A stretch of DNA of 55,314 nucleotides from an uncultured Collinsella sp. (GTDB lineage Bacteria; Actinomycetota; Coriobacteriia; Coriobacteriales; Coriobacteriaceae), in the NCBI GenBank assembly GCA_902493125.1, contig CABUOF010000002.1, forward strand, positions 1-55,314, read 5' to 3'. The notes under the pieces are model-generated. The model saw only the letters and a program-made list of their open reading frames with translations. It was not told the origin of the DNA and did not search any database. Position numbers and translations under genes: made by a program. Of this stretch, positions 34,561 to 42,225 are shown piece by piece; position 1 is the stretch's first letter; every line of letters begins with the position of its first letter.

Positions 34561-34882
34561 CGCCGGCGAGGGCGGCATCAGGCCTGCGGGCGAGAGCAAG
34601 CCGCTCGGCGCGTCGCGTGGCAAGCGTCCGCGTATCCGCGTGAGCTGCGTGGACCAGCTGGGTGCGTGCCGTTGTCACCATGGTCACAAGCCCGGCGACG
34701 TCTTCGACTTCGACCGGGACCGCGGCAGGATGTGCGCCATGGCCTGTCACGTGGGCTTTCCCTATATCGATATCCTGCGCTATGGCGGGACCGTGCCTGG
34801 CAACGAGCCCGGCACGGCAAAGTTCTGCTGCCCCGAAGTCGATACACTGAACGTCTGGCTTGCCAAGATCGTTGACGAGTAG
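34553..34882 (+). CDS. Small Cys-rich protein, TIGR04076 family
   Basis: A 109-residue protein. After a basic 27-residue N-terminal part it carries the pattern of the TIGR04076 family: VSCVDQLGACRCHHGHKPGDVFDFD, MCAMACHVGFPYIDILRYGGTVPG and FCCPEVDTLNVWL. Eight Cys and three His in 80 residues suggest metal or cofactor binding. The function of the family is unknown to me. Its ATG overlaps the stop region of the pyridoxamine kinase (ATGAGTAA), so it is translated with it, and a link to B6 metabolism or to a PLP-related redox step is possible but unproven. Confidence 0.85.
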   Translation: MSNAGEGGIRPAGESKPLGASRGKRPRIRVSCVDQLGACRCHHGHKPGDVFDFDRDRGRMCAMACHVGFPYIDILRYGGTVPGNEPGTAKFCCPEVDTLNVWLAKIVDE

Positions 34883-34890
34883 TCGAGCGC

Positions 34891-34923
34891 AATGTGTCAA
34901 AGGGACAGCCCCTTTGACACATT
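34891..34923. repeat. Dispersed 3'-end palindrome, copy 4
   Basis: AATGTGTCAAAGGG (34891-34904) and CCCTTTGACACATT (34910-34923) form a perfect 14-bp stem. It begins eight bases behind the TIGR04076 gene stop. The arm variant GTGTC/GACAC is compensated. Confidence 0.85.
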
Positions 34924-34957
34924 CGCCGGTGGTGCCCCTTCTTTTGCTTATAATCTC

Positions 34958-35056
34958 AAATCTCTGCATTTCATCCGATTTTAGGTTCTAAAAATTCTGC
35001 GTTTCATCGATAATCAAGCATATAAAACTTTGCATTTCATTCGATAACACCGAGGG
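34958..35056 (+). repeat. Three 33-bp tandem units upstream of a DUF4143 ATPase
   Basis: Three units start at 34958, 34991 and 35024. Each contains a TGC(A/G)TTTCAT box followed by CGAT within a few bases; the boxes start at 34965, 34998 and 35031, exactly 33 bases apart (about three helical turns). The last unit ends about eight bases before the ATPase start and overlaps its ribosome site region. Likely a cooperative operator for a repressor or autoregulator. Confidence 0.75.
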
Positions 35057-35064
35057 GAGAGCCT

Positions 35065-36426
35065 ATGCTGCGCAGGAAAATAGCGGCAGAGCTGGAGCGT
35101 TGGCTGAAGTCTTCCGAGCAAAAGGCCTTGTTCATTACGGGTTCTCGCCAGATTGGCAAAAGCTATTCGATTCGCGCATTTGGCAAAGCCAACCATGCAA
35201 CCTACATCGAGCTTAACCTCATGGAAAACCGCCAGGCAAAAGATGCTCTTCTCGAGGCGCGGAATGCCGATGATTTCATCAGCAGGGTGACGCTTCTTTC
35301 GGGAAAGTCGATTGCACCAGGCAAAACGCTCGTGTTTATCGATGAGGTCCAAGAGGCCCCCGACATCATGACGATGGCAAAGTTCCTTGTTGAGGACGGG
35401 AGGTGCCGCTGGGCGTTTTCGGGGTCAATGCTCGGGACTCAGTTCAAGGGCGTCAGGTCCTATCCCGTGGGGTATGTTCGCGAGCTTAGGATGTTCCCGC
35501 TCGATTTTGAGGAGTTTTGCTGGGCAATCGGGGTGAGCGAGGGGGCTCGTCAAACGATACGTGACGCGTGTATCAGCGAGAGGCCCATTCCTGATTACAT
35601 TCATGACGCGATGATGGCAAACTTCAGGACCTATACCGTTGTCGGCGGAATGCCGGAGGTCGTGCAGCGTTTCCTTGACACGCGGGGCGACCTTGCCTCT
35701 GTTCGTCAGCTGCAGTCAGAGCTCAACGAACAGTACCGGCGGGATATCTCCAAGTATGCAAGCGGGCGAGCCCTTCAGGTGCAGAGCATCTACGATCAGC
35801 TCCCTATTATGCTCGAGGGCGAAAACAAGCGCTTCGTGCTCAATTCCATTGACCCCAAGGCTCACTACGAGAAGTATCAGCGAGATTTTGTATGGCTTGT
35901 CGATGCCGGCGTTGCTCTCAAAGCCGATATCGTAACCGAGCCAAAATCGCCCCTGCTCAAGACGGCACGACCATCGCAGTTCAAGCTATATCAATCGGAT
36001 ACGGGCATGTTGATGGCGCGCTACCCCGTTGGAGTCGCCCAAGCGGCGTATCTTGATAGCAAGGAGCCCAACCTGGGCGGCATTTACGAAAACGTGGTGG
36101 CCCAGCAGCTGGCTGCCCAAAATCGCCAGCTTTACTACTATCAGACAAAAAAGCGCGGTGAAGTGGACTTTGTGGTCGATGGGCCGGATGGGACGGCTGT
36201 TCCGATCGAGGTTAAATCGGGCTCCTATTACCACGCGCACGCTGCGCTCGGTCATGTGCTTGATACGGCTGAATATGGCGTAAGGCTCGGGATTGTTTTC
36301 TCGAGAGGCAACGTTGAGCGCAACGGAGCGGTTCTCTATTTGCCGCTATATGCGACCTGGGCCCTTTCGGATGTTTTGGGCGACTCCTGTGCCGAGGGGA
36401 TAAAGTTGGAGGTCAAGCCGGTCTAG
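35065..36426 (+). CDS. AAA ATPase with DUF4143 domain, copy 1
   Basis: A 453-residue cytoplasmic protein. AAA_14 ATPase domain: Walker A ITGSRQIGKSYS (about 25-36), Walker B LVFIDEVQEAP (about 90-100) and sensor segment WAFSGSMLG. The DUF4143 domain follows, and at the C-terminus GEVDFVVDGPD...VPIEVKSGS has the D-x(n)-ExK layout of PD-(D/E)XK nuclease-like folds. The function of this widespread family is not established. GAGGGGAGAG precedes the start. A 33-bp repeat array lies directly upstream and a dispersed palindrome 12 bases behind the stop; a second family member lies at 37107-38477 on the other strand. Confidence 0.9.
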   Translation: MLRRKIAAELERWLKSSEQKALFITGSRQIGKSYSIRAFGKANHATYIELNLMENRQAKDALLEARNADDFISRVTLLSGKSIAPGKTLVFIDEVQEAPDIMTMAKFLVEDGRCRWAFSGSMLGTQFKGVRSYPVGYVRELRMFPLDFEEFCWAIGVSEGARQTIRDACISERPIPDYIHDAMMANFRTYTVVGGMPEVVQRFLDTRGDLASVRQLQSELNEQYRRDISKYASGRALQVQSIYDQLPIMLEGENKRFVLNSIDPKAHYEKYQRDFVWLVDAGVALKADIVTEPKSPLLKTARPSQFKLYQSDTGMLMARYPVGVAQAAYLDSKEPNLGGIYENVVAQQLAAQNRQLYYYQTKKRGEVDFVVDGPDGTAVPIEVKSGSYYHAHAALGHVLDTAEYGVRLGIVFSRGNVERNGAVLYLPLYATWALSDVLGDSCAEGIKLEVKPV

Positions 36427-36438
36427 GGCTAGTCCCGG

Positions 36439-36469
36439 ATGTGACAAAGGGACAGTACCTTTGCCACAT
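36439..36469. repeat. Dispersed 3'-end palindrome, copy 5
   Basis: ATGTGACAAAGG (36439-36450) and CCTTTGCCACAT (36458-36469) pair with one A-C mismatch. Located 12 bases behind the ATPase stop. Confidence 0.8.
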
Positions 36470-36487
36470 TCATAAGCGTGGATTTAT

Positions 36488-36583
36488 GAGCGTGGATTTT
36501 CTCCCACCGAGATAACGAGCGTGGATTTTCTTCCGTTTAGAGCGCACTCGAACGCTCAAAGTGGGAGAAAATCCACGCTCGTT
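36488..36583. repeat. Inverted repeat with an extra internal copy between convergent genes
   Basis: GAGCGTGGATTTTCTCCCAC (36488-36507) has a perfect 20-base complement at 36561-36580. A third copy of the box, with AACGAGCGTGGATTTTCT at 36514-36531, is perfectly complementary to 36566-36583, so the right arm can pair with either left copy. A fourth partial copy (AAGCGTGGATTTA) lies at about 36474-36486. The element fills the spacer between the converging ATPase and phosphatase genes. Confidence 0.75.
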
Positions 36584-36626
36584 TTATGCCGATGGCGTGG
36601 CCCGTGTGTCCGCGCCGCCCGAGCGC

Positions 36627-37073
36627 CTACAGCTGCTCAAGCATAGCGGTGCAACCGGCGAGTACATCGCGGTAGGTGGCGTCGAAATTGCCGGTGTACC
36701 AGGGATCGGCCACGTCGCCGGGGCGATCGGTCCAATCGAGCAAGCGCGTAATCTTGACGTCGGGGTCGTCGCCAAAAATGCGACGCAGGCCGCGCGCGTT
36801 CTCAGCATCCATATATACAATGTGGTCCCAGTCGCCATACTCCGCGCGACGCACCTGGCGGGCACGGTGCGCGACGACGGGAATCCCGACTTCGCGTAGT
36901 TTGGCAACGGTGCCGTGGTGTGGCGGGTTGCCGATCTCCTCGGTTGAGGTCGCTGCGGAATCAATGACAAACTCGCCCATGCGCCCAGCGCGGTGCACCA
37001 GCTCGGTAAACACCGACTCAGCCATCGTCGAGCGGCAGATGTTTCCATAGCAGATAAAAAGAATGCGTTGCAT
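36627..37073 (-). CDS. Low-molecular-weight protein-tyrosine-phosphatase
   Basis: A 148-residue LMW-PTP. The P-loop is FICYGNICRS with nucleophilic Cys8 and Arg14; the general-acid loop DPWYTG lies near residue 121, and MAESVF follows the P-loop as usual. It removes phosphate from tyrosine in cytoplasmic proteins, often in exopolysaccharide control. AAAGGAAG precedes the start. It lies 33 bases downstream of the second DUF4143 ATPase on the same strand and may share its transcript. Confidence 0.93.
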   Translation of the reverse strand: MQRILFICYGNICRSTMAESVFTELVHRAGRMGEFVIDSAATSTEEIGNPPHHGTVAKLREVGIPVVAHRARQVRRAEYGDWDHIVYMDAENARGLRRIFGDDPDVKITRLLDWTDRPGDVADPWYTGNFDATYRDVLAGCTAMLEQL

Positions 37074-37106
37074 GAGCGGCTTCCTTTCTAGGCGGTCGCG
37101 CAGGGC

Positions 37107-38477
37107 TTACAGACTGCTCTTGAGGCAGTTTGCTCCAATAAAGCCCGCTGCGTACAAGGGGAGGTGGCGCAGCTCGCGCCCGTCATCGGTTTCGCTGCGG
37201 GAAAAATTGTTCTCGGACAAAATGTAGGCATATGGCGATCGGGCTTTGTCCATAAACGACCCGAGGGTTCTCGCGCGCACGTTACGTGCGGACTTTACTT
37301 CGACGGGCACAATTTCCATACGGTCGGTCTGAAGTAAAAAATCGAGCTCGCCGGTCGTCTTCCAAGACGACGGCGGCACCCAGTAATACGTCTGCAAGCT
37401 ATTGCCCGAAAATGCTTGCATGACCGAGTTTTCCGCCAGGGCGCCTCGGAAGTCGGAAGATAGCGCTATGGCGGAATCCTCTTTGAGGTCGAGCCAGAGC
37501 CGCGGGTTGATGCCGAGTTTGTAGAACATGAGGCCGGTATCGAGAAGATAGACCTTAAAGAAACTTCCATCTTCGTCGTCGAAGGGAACGAGGGGAGGCT
37601 CGATGCCTTCGGTCAGGTTGTTGACCGATATGATGCCGGCGCCTTCGAGCCAGTCGAGCGGCTCGATAAGCTTGGCGCGACGGCCTCCGCGTTCGACCTC
37701 GGAGTACTTGAATTTTTTTGTGGACGATCTCAGCAGCTGGGACGGAATGGAGCGCCAGACCTTGCGCGCCGCCACGCCGCTGATCCCGTTTTCGGGGTCG
37801 GTCATATCGGCGGTATAGGTCTCGTCGATTTCGCGCTGCTCGACGCGCGCATCCTCGATGGATAACGTCTTGCGATATGCGTTGACGGCGGCGGGCATGC
37901 CGCCCACGATCTGGTATCGATGAAACAGGCTGAGCGCGGCTTGGTGCGCGGCGTAGGTCTCGAGCGTGTCGGCGTGGGTACGAATGGCATTGGCCATCTG
38001 CTCCTCGTCGAGCGCCCAGAGAAACTCCTCGAACGACATAGGATGCATGGTCTCTTGACGAACGCCGCTGGGAAAAGGCAACTTGCGCTTGCGCGTGGCG
38101 ACGCCGAGCTGACTGCCGGTCGCGCATATGCGCCAGCCCGAACCCGAAAAAAAGCGAAGCGAGTTGAGCGCCCGTTCGCAGAGCTGCACCTCGTCAAACA
38201 GGATGAAGGCGGTTTCTTTGCGAATGGGGGTGCGTTTATAGTCTGAGATTCGCGCCACGATGGCGTCAACGTCGTCGGTGGGACAGTCGAACAGCGGAGC
38301 GATCAGCTCAAGATCGGTCTGAAAGTCGAGTTTGACAAACGCATCGCCGGCGATTCGTCTGCCGATTTCCTCGGCAACGTACGTTTTGCCTATGCGTCGC
38401 GCACCACGGATGAGGAGGGGGCGCGACGCGTCCTTTGTCGCCCATGATTCGATAACGGATTCGATTGATCTGCGCAT
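37107..38477 (-). CDS. AAA ATPase with DUF4143 domain, copy 2
   Basis: A 456-residue relative of the protein at 35065. Walker A LIRGARRIGKTYVAEE (about 22-37), Walker B AFILFDEVQLCE (about 89-100) and sensor CATGSQLG; then DUF4143, and a C-terminal TGELDFLLQTDRMEIVPVEVKSARN with the D...ExK nuclease-like layout. Overall similarity to copy 1 is only family-level, so this is not a recent duplication. AAAGGCGG lies before the start. A nested palindrome array (38492-38586) sits immediately upstream. Role unknown. Confidence 0.9.
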   Translation of the reverse strand: MRRSIESVIESWATKDASRPLLIRGARRIGKTYVAEEIGRRIAGDAFVKLDFQTDLELIAPLFDCPTDDVDAIVARISDYKRTPIRKETAFILFDEVQLCERALNSLRFFSGSGWRICATGSQLGVATRKRKLPFPSGVRQETMHPMSFEEFLWALDEEQMANAIRTHADTLETYAAHQAALSLFHRYQIVGGMPAAVNAYRKTLSIEDARVEQREIDETYTADMTDPENGISGVAARKVWRSIPSQLLRSSTKKFKYSEVERGGRRAKLIEPLDWLEGAGIISVNNLTEGIEPPLVPFDDEDGSFFKVYLLDTGLMFYKLGINPRLWLDLKEDSAIALSSDFRGALAENSVMQAFSGNSLQTYYWVPPSSWKTTGELDFLLQTDRMEIVPVEVKSARNVRARTLGSFMDKARSPYAYILSENNFSRSETDDGRELRHLPLYAAGFIGANCLKSSL

Positions 38478-38491
38478 GGGGCCGCCTTTCC

Positions 38492-38586
38492 AATTTCGTG
38501 TACTTCAGATACATAGTTTAGTACGATTTCATGTACTTGGAATACACGAAATAGTGGAAAAGTGTGTATCTGAAGTACACGAAATT
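38492..38586. repeat. Nested palindrome array in front of DUF4143 ATPase copy 2
   Basis: The outer arms 38492-38513 and 38565-38586 are perfectly complementary over 22 bases. Between them ATTTCATGTA (about 38526-38535) and TACACGAAAT (about 38543-38552) form a second hairpin of nearly the same sequence. Thus a TTTCGTGTACTT-like box occurs four times, two in each orientation. The array begins 15 bases before the ATPase start codon, and so overlaps its promoter or leader. Operator array or hairpin RNA leader are both possible. Confidence 0.8.
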
Positions 38587-38672
38587 GCACTGCTGGAGCT
38601 TGCAGGCGGATAAACACTACTCGTATGGGACGGTTTTCACCGGTTGCTCGCCACCTTGGGCTATGTTCGCCC

Positions 38673-39926
38673 CTATGCCTGCATCCGGGGCTGTGCTGAT
38701 TGACGACGGCGCTCCCAGCGAGCCAACTTAATCGTCACCAGCGTGAGCGCCCAGGCAACAAGCGAGAACACGGCACCGACCGCGCCAACGTAGGCAATGC
38801 CAGCTCCGCTTACCACGGCGCCGCCCACCGCGGTGCCAAACGAAATGCCGACATTAAACGCCATGGGTTCTACCGAGCTCGCGAGCACCATCGATTTGGG
38901 ATGGCGGCTGCGAGCCACGTCCACAAAGTGCGTGATGCACGACACCGAGAACAGGTACATGAGCATCGCCAGGCTAAAGACAAAGACCAGCGCGAGCGGC
39001 ATGGCGGCGCCCACGGCAAACAGCCCGAGCAGTGCCGCCGCCTGCAGCACAAACGTAACCAGCAGCGCCTTCATGCCAAAACGCGCATCGATCCATCCGC
39101 CCAGGATGTTCGAGATCAGGCAGAACACGCCATAGGCCATAAGTGTGGTGCTCGCCTGAACGGTATCCATGCCCAGCATCTGCTCCAGATAAGGCGTCAC
39201 GTAGCCGTAGAATACGTAGACCGAGCCCACGCCAAACAAGAAGATGAGCATGCCGGTGATGATACTCGGCTCGCGTAGTAGCCCCGCCTGCTCGCGGAAG
39301 GTGGCGGGCTCATCGGTCTGCCCGGCGCGAGGCATAAACGCCACGAGCGCGCTACAGATCAAAACGGCAAAGGTCAGCGTGCCGTACATGGCCACGTGCC
39401 AATCGAGTGTGTCGGCCACAAACTTGCCAATCGAGGTCACAAAGACCATCGCCACGGAAAACGCGCCGTACACGACCGAGATGGCAAGTGAGGTTTGCTG
39501 CGGGGATAGCAGCTCAGGGATGTACGTCACGCCCACGGCGAGCAGCGCACCCGAGACAGAGCCCAGGACAATGCGTGAGATAAACAGCACCTGGAAGTTG
39601 GGAGCCAACGCCATGACCAGGTTGCCGAGCACAAAGACGACGCTATAGCACACGAGCAGCTGGTAGCGGCGAAAACGCCCCGTGCTGAGCGCAAGCACCG
39701 GCGTGGCGATAGCGTAGACGAGCGCAAACACGCTGATGAGCTGGCCCGCAGTGGCAAGTGATATGCCGAGTTCCGTTGCCAAGTCGCTTTCGATGCCGAT
39801 GACCACGAACTCGGAGCAGCCGAGCGAGAATCCCAACAGCACGAGCAGCGCCAGGCAGAGCTTGGTGCGCGCGGGGGAGAGCGCGGCGGCGGTTGGCTTA
39901 CTTTTAGGCGTGGTTGCGGCGGTCAA
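38673..39926 (-). CDS. MFS transporter, drug/arabinose efflux-like (DHA1)
   Basis: A 417-residue twelve-span MFS protein. GFSLGCSEFVVIGIESDLATELGISLATAGQLISVFALVYAIATPVLA at the first two spans, and the motif A-like LSTGRFRRYQLLV, place it in the DHA1 (AraJ/YdhP-like) efflux group. I chose TTG 39926 because GGAG lies eight bases before it; GTG 39935 overlaps that site, and the frame further upstream runs through an intergenic palindrome (copy 6). It probably exports a sugar or drug. It has no same-strand partner nearby. Confidence 0.88.
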   Translation of the reverse strand: MTAATTPKSKPTAAALSPARTKLCLALLVLLGFSLGCSEFVVIGIESDLATELGISLATAGQLISVFALVYAIATPVLALSTGRFRRYQLLVCYSVVFVLGNLVMALAPNFQVLFISRIVLGSVSGALLAVGVTYIPELLSPQQTSLAISVVYGAFSVAMVFVTSIGKFVADTLDWHVAMYGTLTFAVLICSALVAFMPRAGQTDEPATFREQAGLLREPSIITGMLIFLFGVGSVYVFYGYVTPYLEQMLGMDTVQASTTLMAYGVFCLISNILGGWIDARFGMKALLVTFVLQAAALLGLFAVGAAMPLALVFVFSLAMLMYLFSVSCITHFVDVARSRHPKSMVLASSVEPMAFNVGISFGTAVGGAVVSGAGIAYVGAVGAVFSLVAWALTLVTIKLARWERRRQSAQPRMQA

Positions 39927-39983
39927 GGTTGTCACTCCAATGTCGCATGAATAAGCGGGATTCAATCCCTGCAACTCTAACAG

Positions 39984-40015
39984 AATGTGAAAAGGGACAG
40001 TCCCTGTGTCACATT
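39984..40015. repeat. Dispersed palindrome, copy 6 (degenerate, upstream of a gene)
   Basis: AATGTGAAAAGGGA (39984-39997) and the right half TCCCTGTGTCACATT (40001-40015) pair imperfectly, with two uncompensated changes. Unlike the other copies it lies 58 bases upstream of the MFS start rather than behind a stop codon. Confidence 0.75.
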
Positions 40016-40035
40016 GCGCTGCCGGCCAGTCGCCC

Positions 40036-40100
40036 AAACCGTCACAACATTCGTTGAAAAACTTAAAAACGAGGAAAAGCGTCGAATGTTGTGATGGTTT
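40036..40100. repeat. Inverted repeat in the divergent MFS/membrane-protein spacer
   Basis: The arms 40036-40053 and 40083-40100 match at 17 of 18 positions (core TCACAACATTCG perfect) around an A-rich loop of 29 bases. Position between divergent genes argues against a terminator. Confidence 0.7.
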
Positions 40101-40185
40101 TCCTATCTGTGCCGGCGAGCCGCCGTGCCGTCTGGGGGTATAAGGCTAGCGAGTGTTTATTTGCGAGGCCTAAGGGGCGCCCCGT

Positions 40186-41043
40186 ATGGATATCGATAAC
40201 TTTGAATGGTGGTATAGCGAGGGCGAGGCTCCGGACGAGGAGTGGGACGAGCCCGCGTCGCGTGACGTGTCGAGCGACGAGGACGAGACCGGCAACGATG
40301 CCGCTGTCGAGCCTGATGCCGCCGAGCCCCTAACCTTTGAACAGGCCTGGGCCCAGGCCGAGGCCGACGAGGCTAAGGCCGATGCCACGGCCACACTGGG
40401 TGAGCCAGCCGACATGTCCATCTCGCCGGCAAAGACCCCGCAGCCGCGCCATAACATCGACCCCGGCAGCACGGCATCCTTCAGCATACTCGACGTGCCC
40501 GCGCATGGTGCTCAGGCGCCTGCGCCCACGCATCGCCCCGACCTAGCTCGCGAGGAAGACGCGGGCCGCCGCTCTCCGCTCGGCCCCATCCTCATCGCCT
40601 TCATGGCCGGCGTCATCGCTTGCTCGGCGATCGGAAATGTCTGGAGCCATGTGGAGCAACAGCGCAAAGATGCCGCCAAGGTCGAGATGTCTGTCGAGCA
40701 ATCGCTCAGCCGCACGCGCTCGGTGCATGTGTCGGTCGAGGTCAAGGACGGTGCGACATGGGACACCGCCCGCGGCGACAGCCAGATGCTCATCCATATC
40801 GTGGGCCGCACACTCAGGGGGCAGGCGATTGACGAGTATCAATATGTCAACTCCGCTGGCGACGGCATCGAACTCAAGCCCGGCGACTACGAGCTCACGG
40901 TCGACGAGCCACCCGTCGCCACCGATGGCACGCGCTTCCGCGCCTCAAAGCGCATGGTTCCCGTGAGCTTTAACTCGCAGGCGCCCGATACGGTCGACAG
41001 CACGCCGCAGGGCGGATTCGACCTTTACGTAATCGCTCAATAA
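40186..41043 (+). CDS. Unknown single-span membrane protein with an acidic N-terminus
   Basis: A 285-residue protein I cannot assign. Residues 1-130 are very acidic, low-complexity and rich in Asp/Glu/Ala/Pro (DEEWDEPASRDVSSDEDE), so probably disordered and cytoplasmic. One membrane span follows at about 132-152 (GPILIAFMAGVIACSAIGNVW), then an outside domain of about 130 residues with a beta-rich pattern (RSVHVSVEVKDG, GDYELTVDEPPVA, FDLYVIAQ). AGGGGCGCC precedes the start. It stands alone between a divergent MFS gene and the mutarotase-like gene. It could be a cell-envelope or division-related adaptor, but there is no sequence proof. Confidence 0.8.
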   Translation: MDIDNFEWWYSEGEAPDEEWDEPASRDVSSDEDETGNDAAVEPDAAEPLTFEQAWAQAEADEAKADATATLGEPADMSISPAKTPQPRHNIDPGSTASFSILDVPAHGAQAPAPTHRPDLAREEDAGRRSPLGPILIAFMAGVIACSAIGNVWSHVEQQRKDAAKVEMSVEQSLSRTRSVHVSVEVKDGATWDTARGDSQMLIHIVGRTLRGQAIDEYQYVNSAGDGIELKPGDYELTVDEPPVATDGTRFRASKRMVPVSFNSQAPDTVDSTPQGGFDLYVIAQ

Positions 41044-41122
41044 CTGCGCCTGCCGCTTCTCCTTGCCGCCAAGAGTGGCACAATAGCCCTCGACACTATT
41101 GTTTACTTTTGGAGGAAGTAGC

Positions 41123-42016
41123 ATGTCCACCGTCACCACCATCAAGCGCGGCGGCCTCACCGCGGCCATCGATTCCATGGGAGCCCAGCTCACGAGCCTT
41201 GCCCTCGACGGCAACGAGTATCTGTGGCAGGGCGACCCGGCCTTTTGGGGCAAGCACGCGCCCATTCTGTTCCCCATCGTGGGCTCACTGCGCAACAACA
41301 CAGCAACGTCTGCGGCCGGCACCTGCGAGATGCCGCGCCACGGCCTCGCGCGCATCGTCGAGCACAAGCTGGTCGAGGTCTCGGAGGACGGCTCCTCGGT
41401 AACTTACGAGATCACCGATACGCCCGAGTCGCTCAAGGCTTTCCCCTTCCACTTTAAGCTCAACATGACCTATGCCCTAACCGGCGACGCCACGCTCACG
41501 CAGACCTTTGCCGTTGCGAACACCGGCGACGTAGAACTGCCGTTCTCGGTGGGCGGTCACCCTGCATTTAACGTGCCCGCTCCCGGTGCCGAGGACGAGG
41601 CATTCGAGGATTACGAGCTGGCATTTACCGAGGCTTGGACCAACGAGGCCCCCATCATCACGCCCGATGGCCTCATGACGTTCGAGGACAGCTACAAGGC
41701 TCCCGATAACTCGGACGTGCTGCCCATCACGCACCGCAGCTTCGATAACGATGCCATCATGTTCACCGATACCCCGGGCTCCACGCTCACGCTGCGCGGT
41801 CGCAAGTCGGGCCATGGCGTCAAGATCGACTTTGAGGGCTTTAAGTACATCGGCGTGTGGTCTGCCGCCAACGACGCCCCGTTTGTGGCGCTCGAGCCCT
41901 GGACCGGTCACACCACCATGGACACCGAGGACGACGTCTTTGAGCACAAGGTCAACACCATCACCTTGGCTCCCGGCGCTACCGATAAACGTAGCTTTAG
42001 CGTAACGCTGCTCTAG
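41123..42016 (+). CDS. Aldose 1-epimerase family protein (LacX/mutarotase-like)
   Basis: A 297-residue galactose-mutarotase-fold protein. The start ATG 41123 follows GGAGGAAG. IDSMGAQLTSLALDGNEYLWQGDP, PILFPIVGSLRNN, PRHGLAR (conserved His) and VGGHPAFNVP (second conserved His), with CVA-less but typical LEPWTGH near the end, match the LacX-like aldose-1-epimerase branch. It probably interconverts anomers of a sugar or sugar phosphate in the cytoplasm. It forms a single-gene unit ending at palindrome copy 7 and a strong terminator. Confidence 0.9.
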   Translation: MSTVTTIKRGGLTAAIDSMGAQLTSLALDGNEYLWQGDPAFWGKHAPILFPIVGSLRNNTATSAAGTCEMPRHGLARIVEHKLVEVSEDGSSVTYEITDTPESLKAFPFHFKLNMTYALTGDATLTQTFAVANTGDVELPFSVGGHPAFNVPAPGAEDEAFEDYELAFTEAWTNEAPIITPDGLMTFEDSYKAPDNSDVLPITHRSFDNDAIMFTDTPGSTLTLRGRKSGHGVKIDFEGFKYIGVWSAANDAPFVALEPWTGHTTMDTEDDVFEHKVNTITLAPGATDKRSFSVTLL

Positions 42017-42047
42017 ATGTGACAAAGGGACAGTCCCTTTGTCACAT
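42017..42047. repeat. Dispersed 3'-end palindrome, copy 7 (best consensus)
   Basis: ATGTGACAAAGGG (42017-42029) and CCCTTTGTCACAT (42035-42047), perfect 13-bp stem with loop ACAGT. It begins at the first base after the stop of the mutarotase-like gene. Confidence 0.88.
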
Positions 42048-42060
42048 TCCCGTCCGCTAA

Positions 42061-42093
42061 GCCTCCCTGCCACATCCGGCAGGGAGGCTTTTT
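42061..42093 (+). terminator. Terminator after the mutarotase-like gene
   Basis: GCCTCCCTGCC (42061-42071) pairs with GGCAGGGAGGC (42078-42088) and is followed by TTTTT. It follows directly behind palindrome copy 7, showing that the palindrome is not the only terminator at this gene end. Confidence 0.92.
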
Positions 42094-42225
42094 GGTAGGT
42101 AGTCATTGGGGACGTTTTTAAACGACTACTGTGTGTCTATTAATTTTTCGCGCACATGCCGCGCTGCTGGTTGCGGGCGTATATCCTGTCTTATTGTCAG
42201 TAACGCAAAATAGGGAAGGCACCAG

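Noticed and set aside
34958..35056. Three 33-bp repeats considered as a mini CRISPR array or plasmid iterons
   Set aside because: No regular spacers, no cas genes and no replication protein nearby; position at the ATPase ribosome site fits an operator better.
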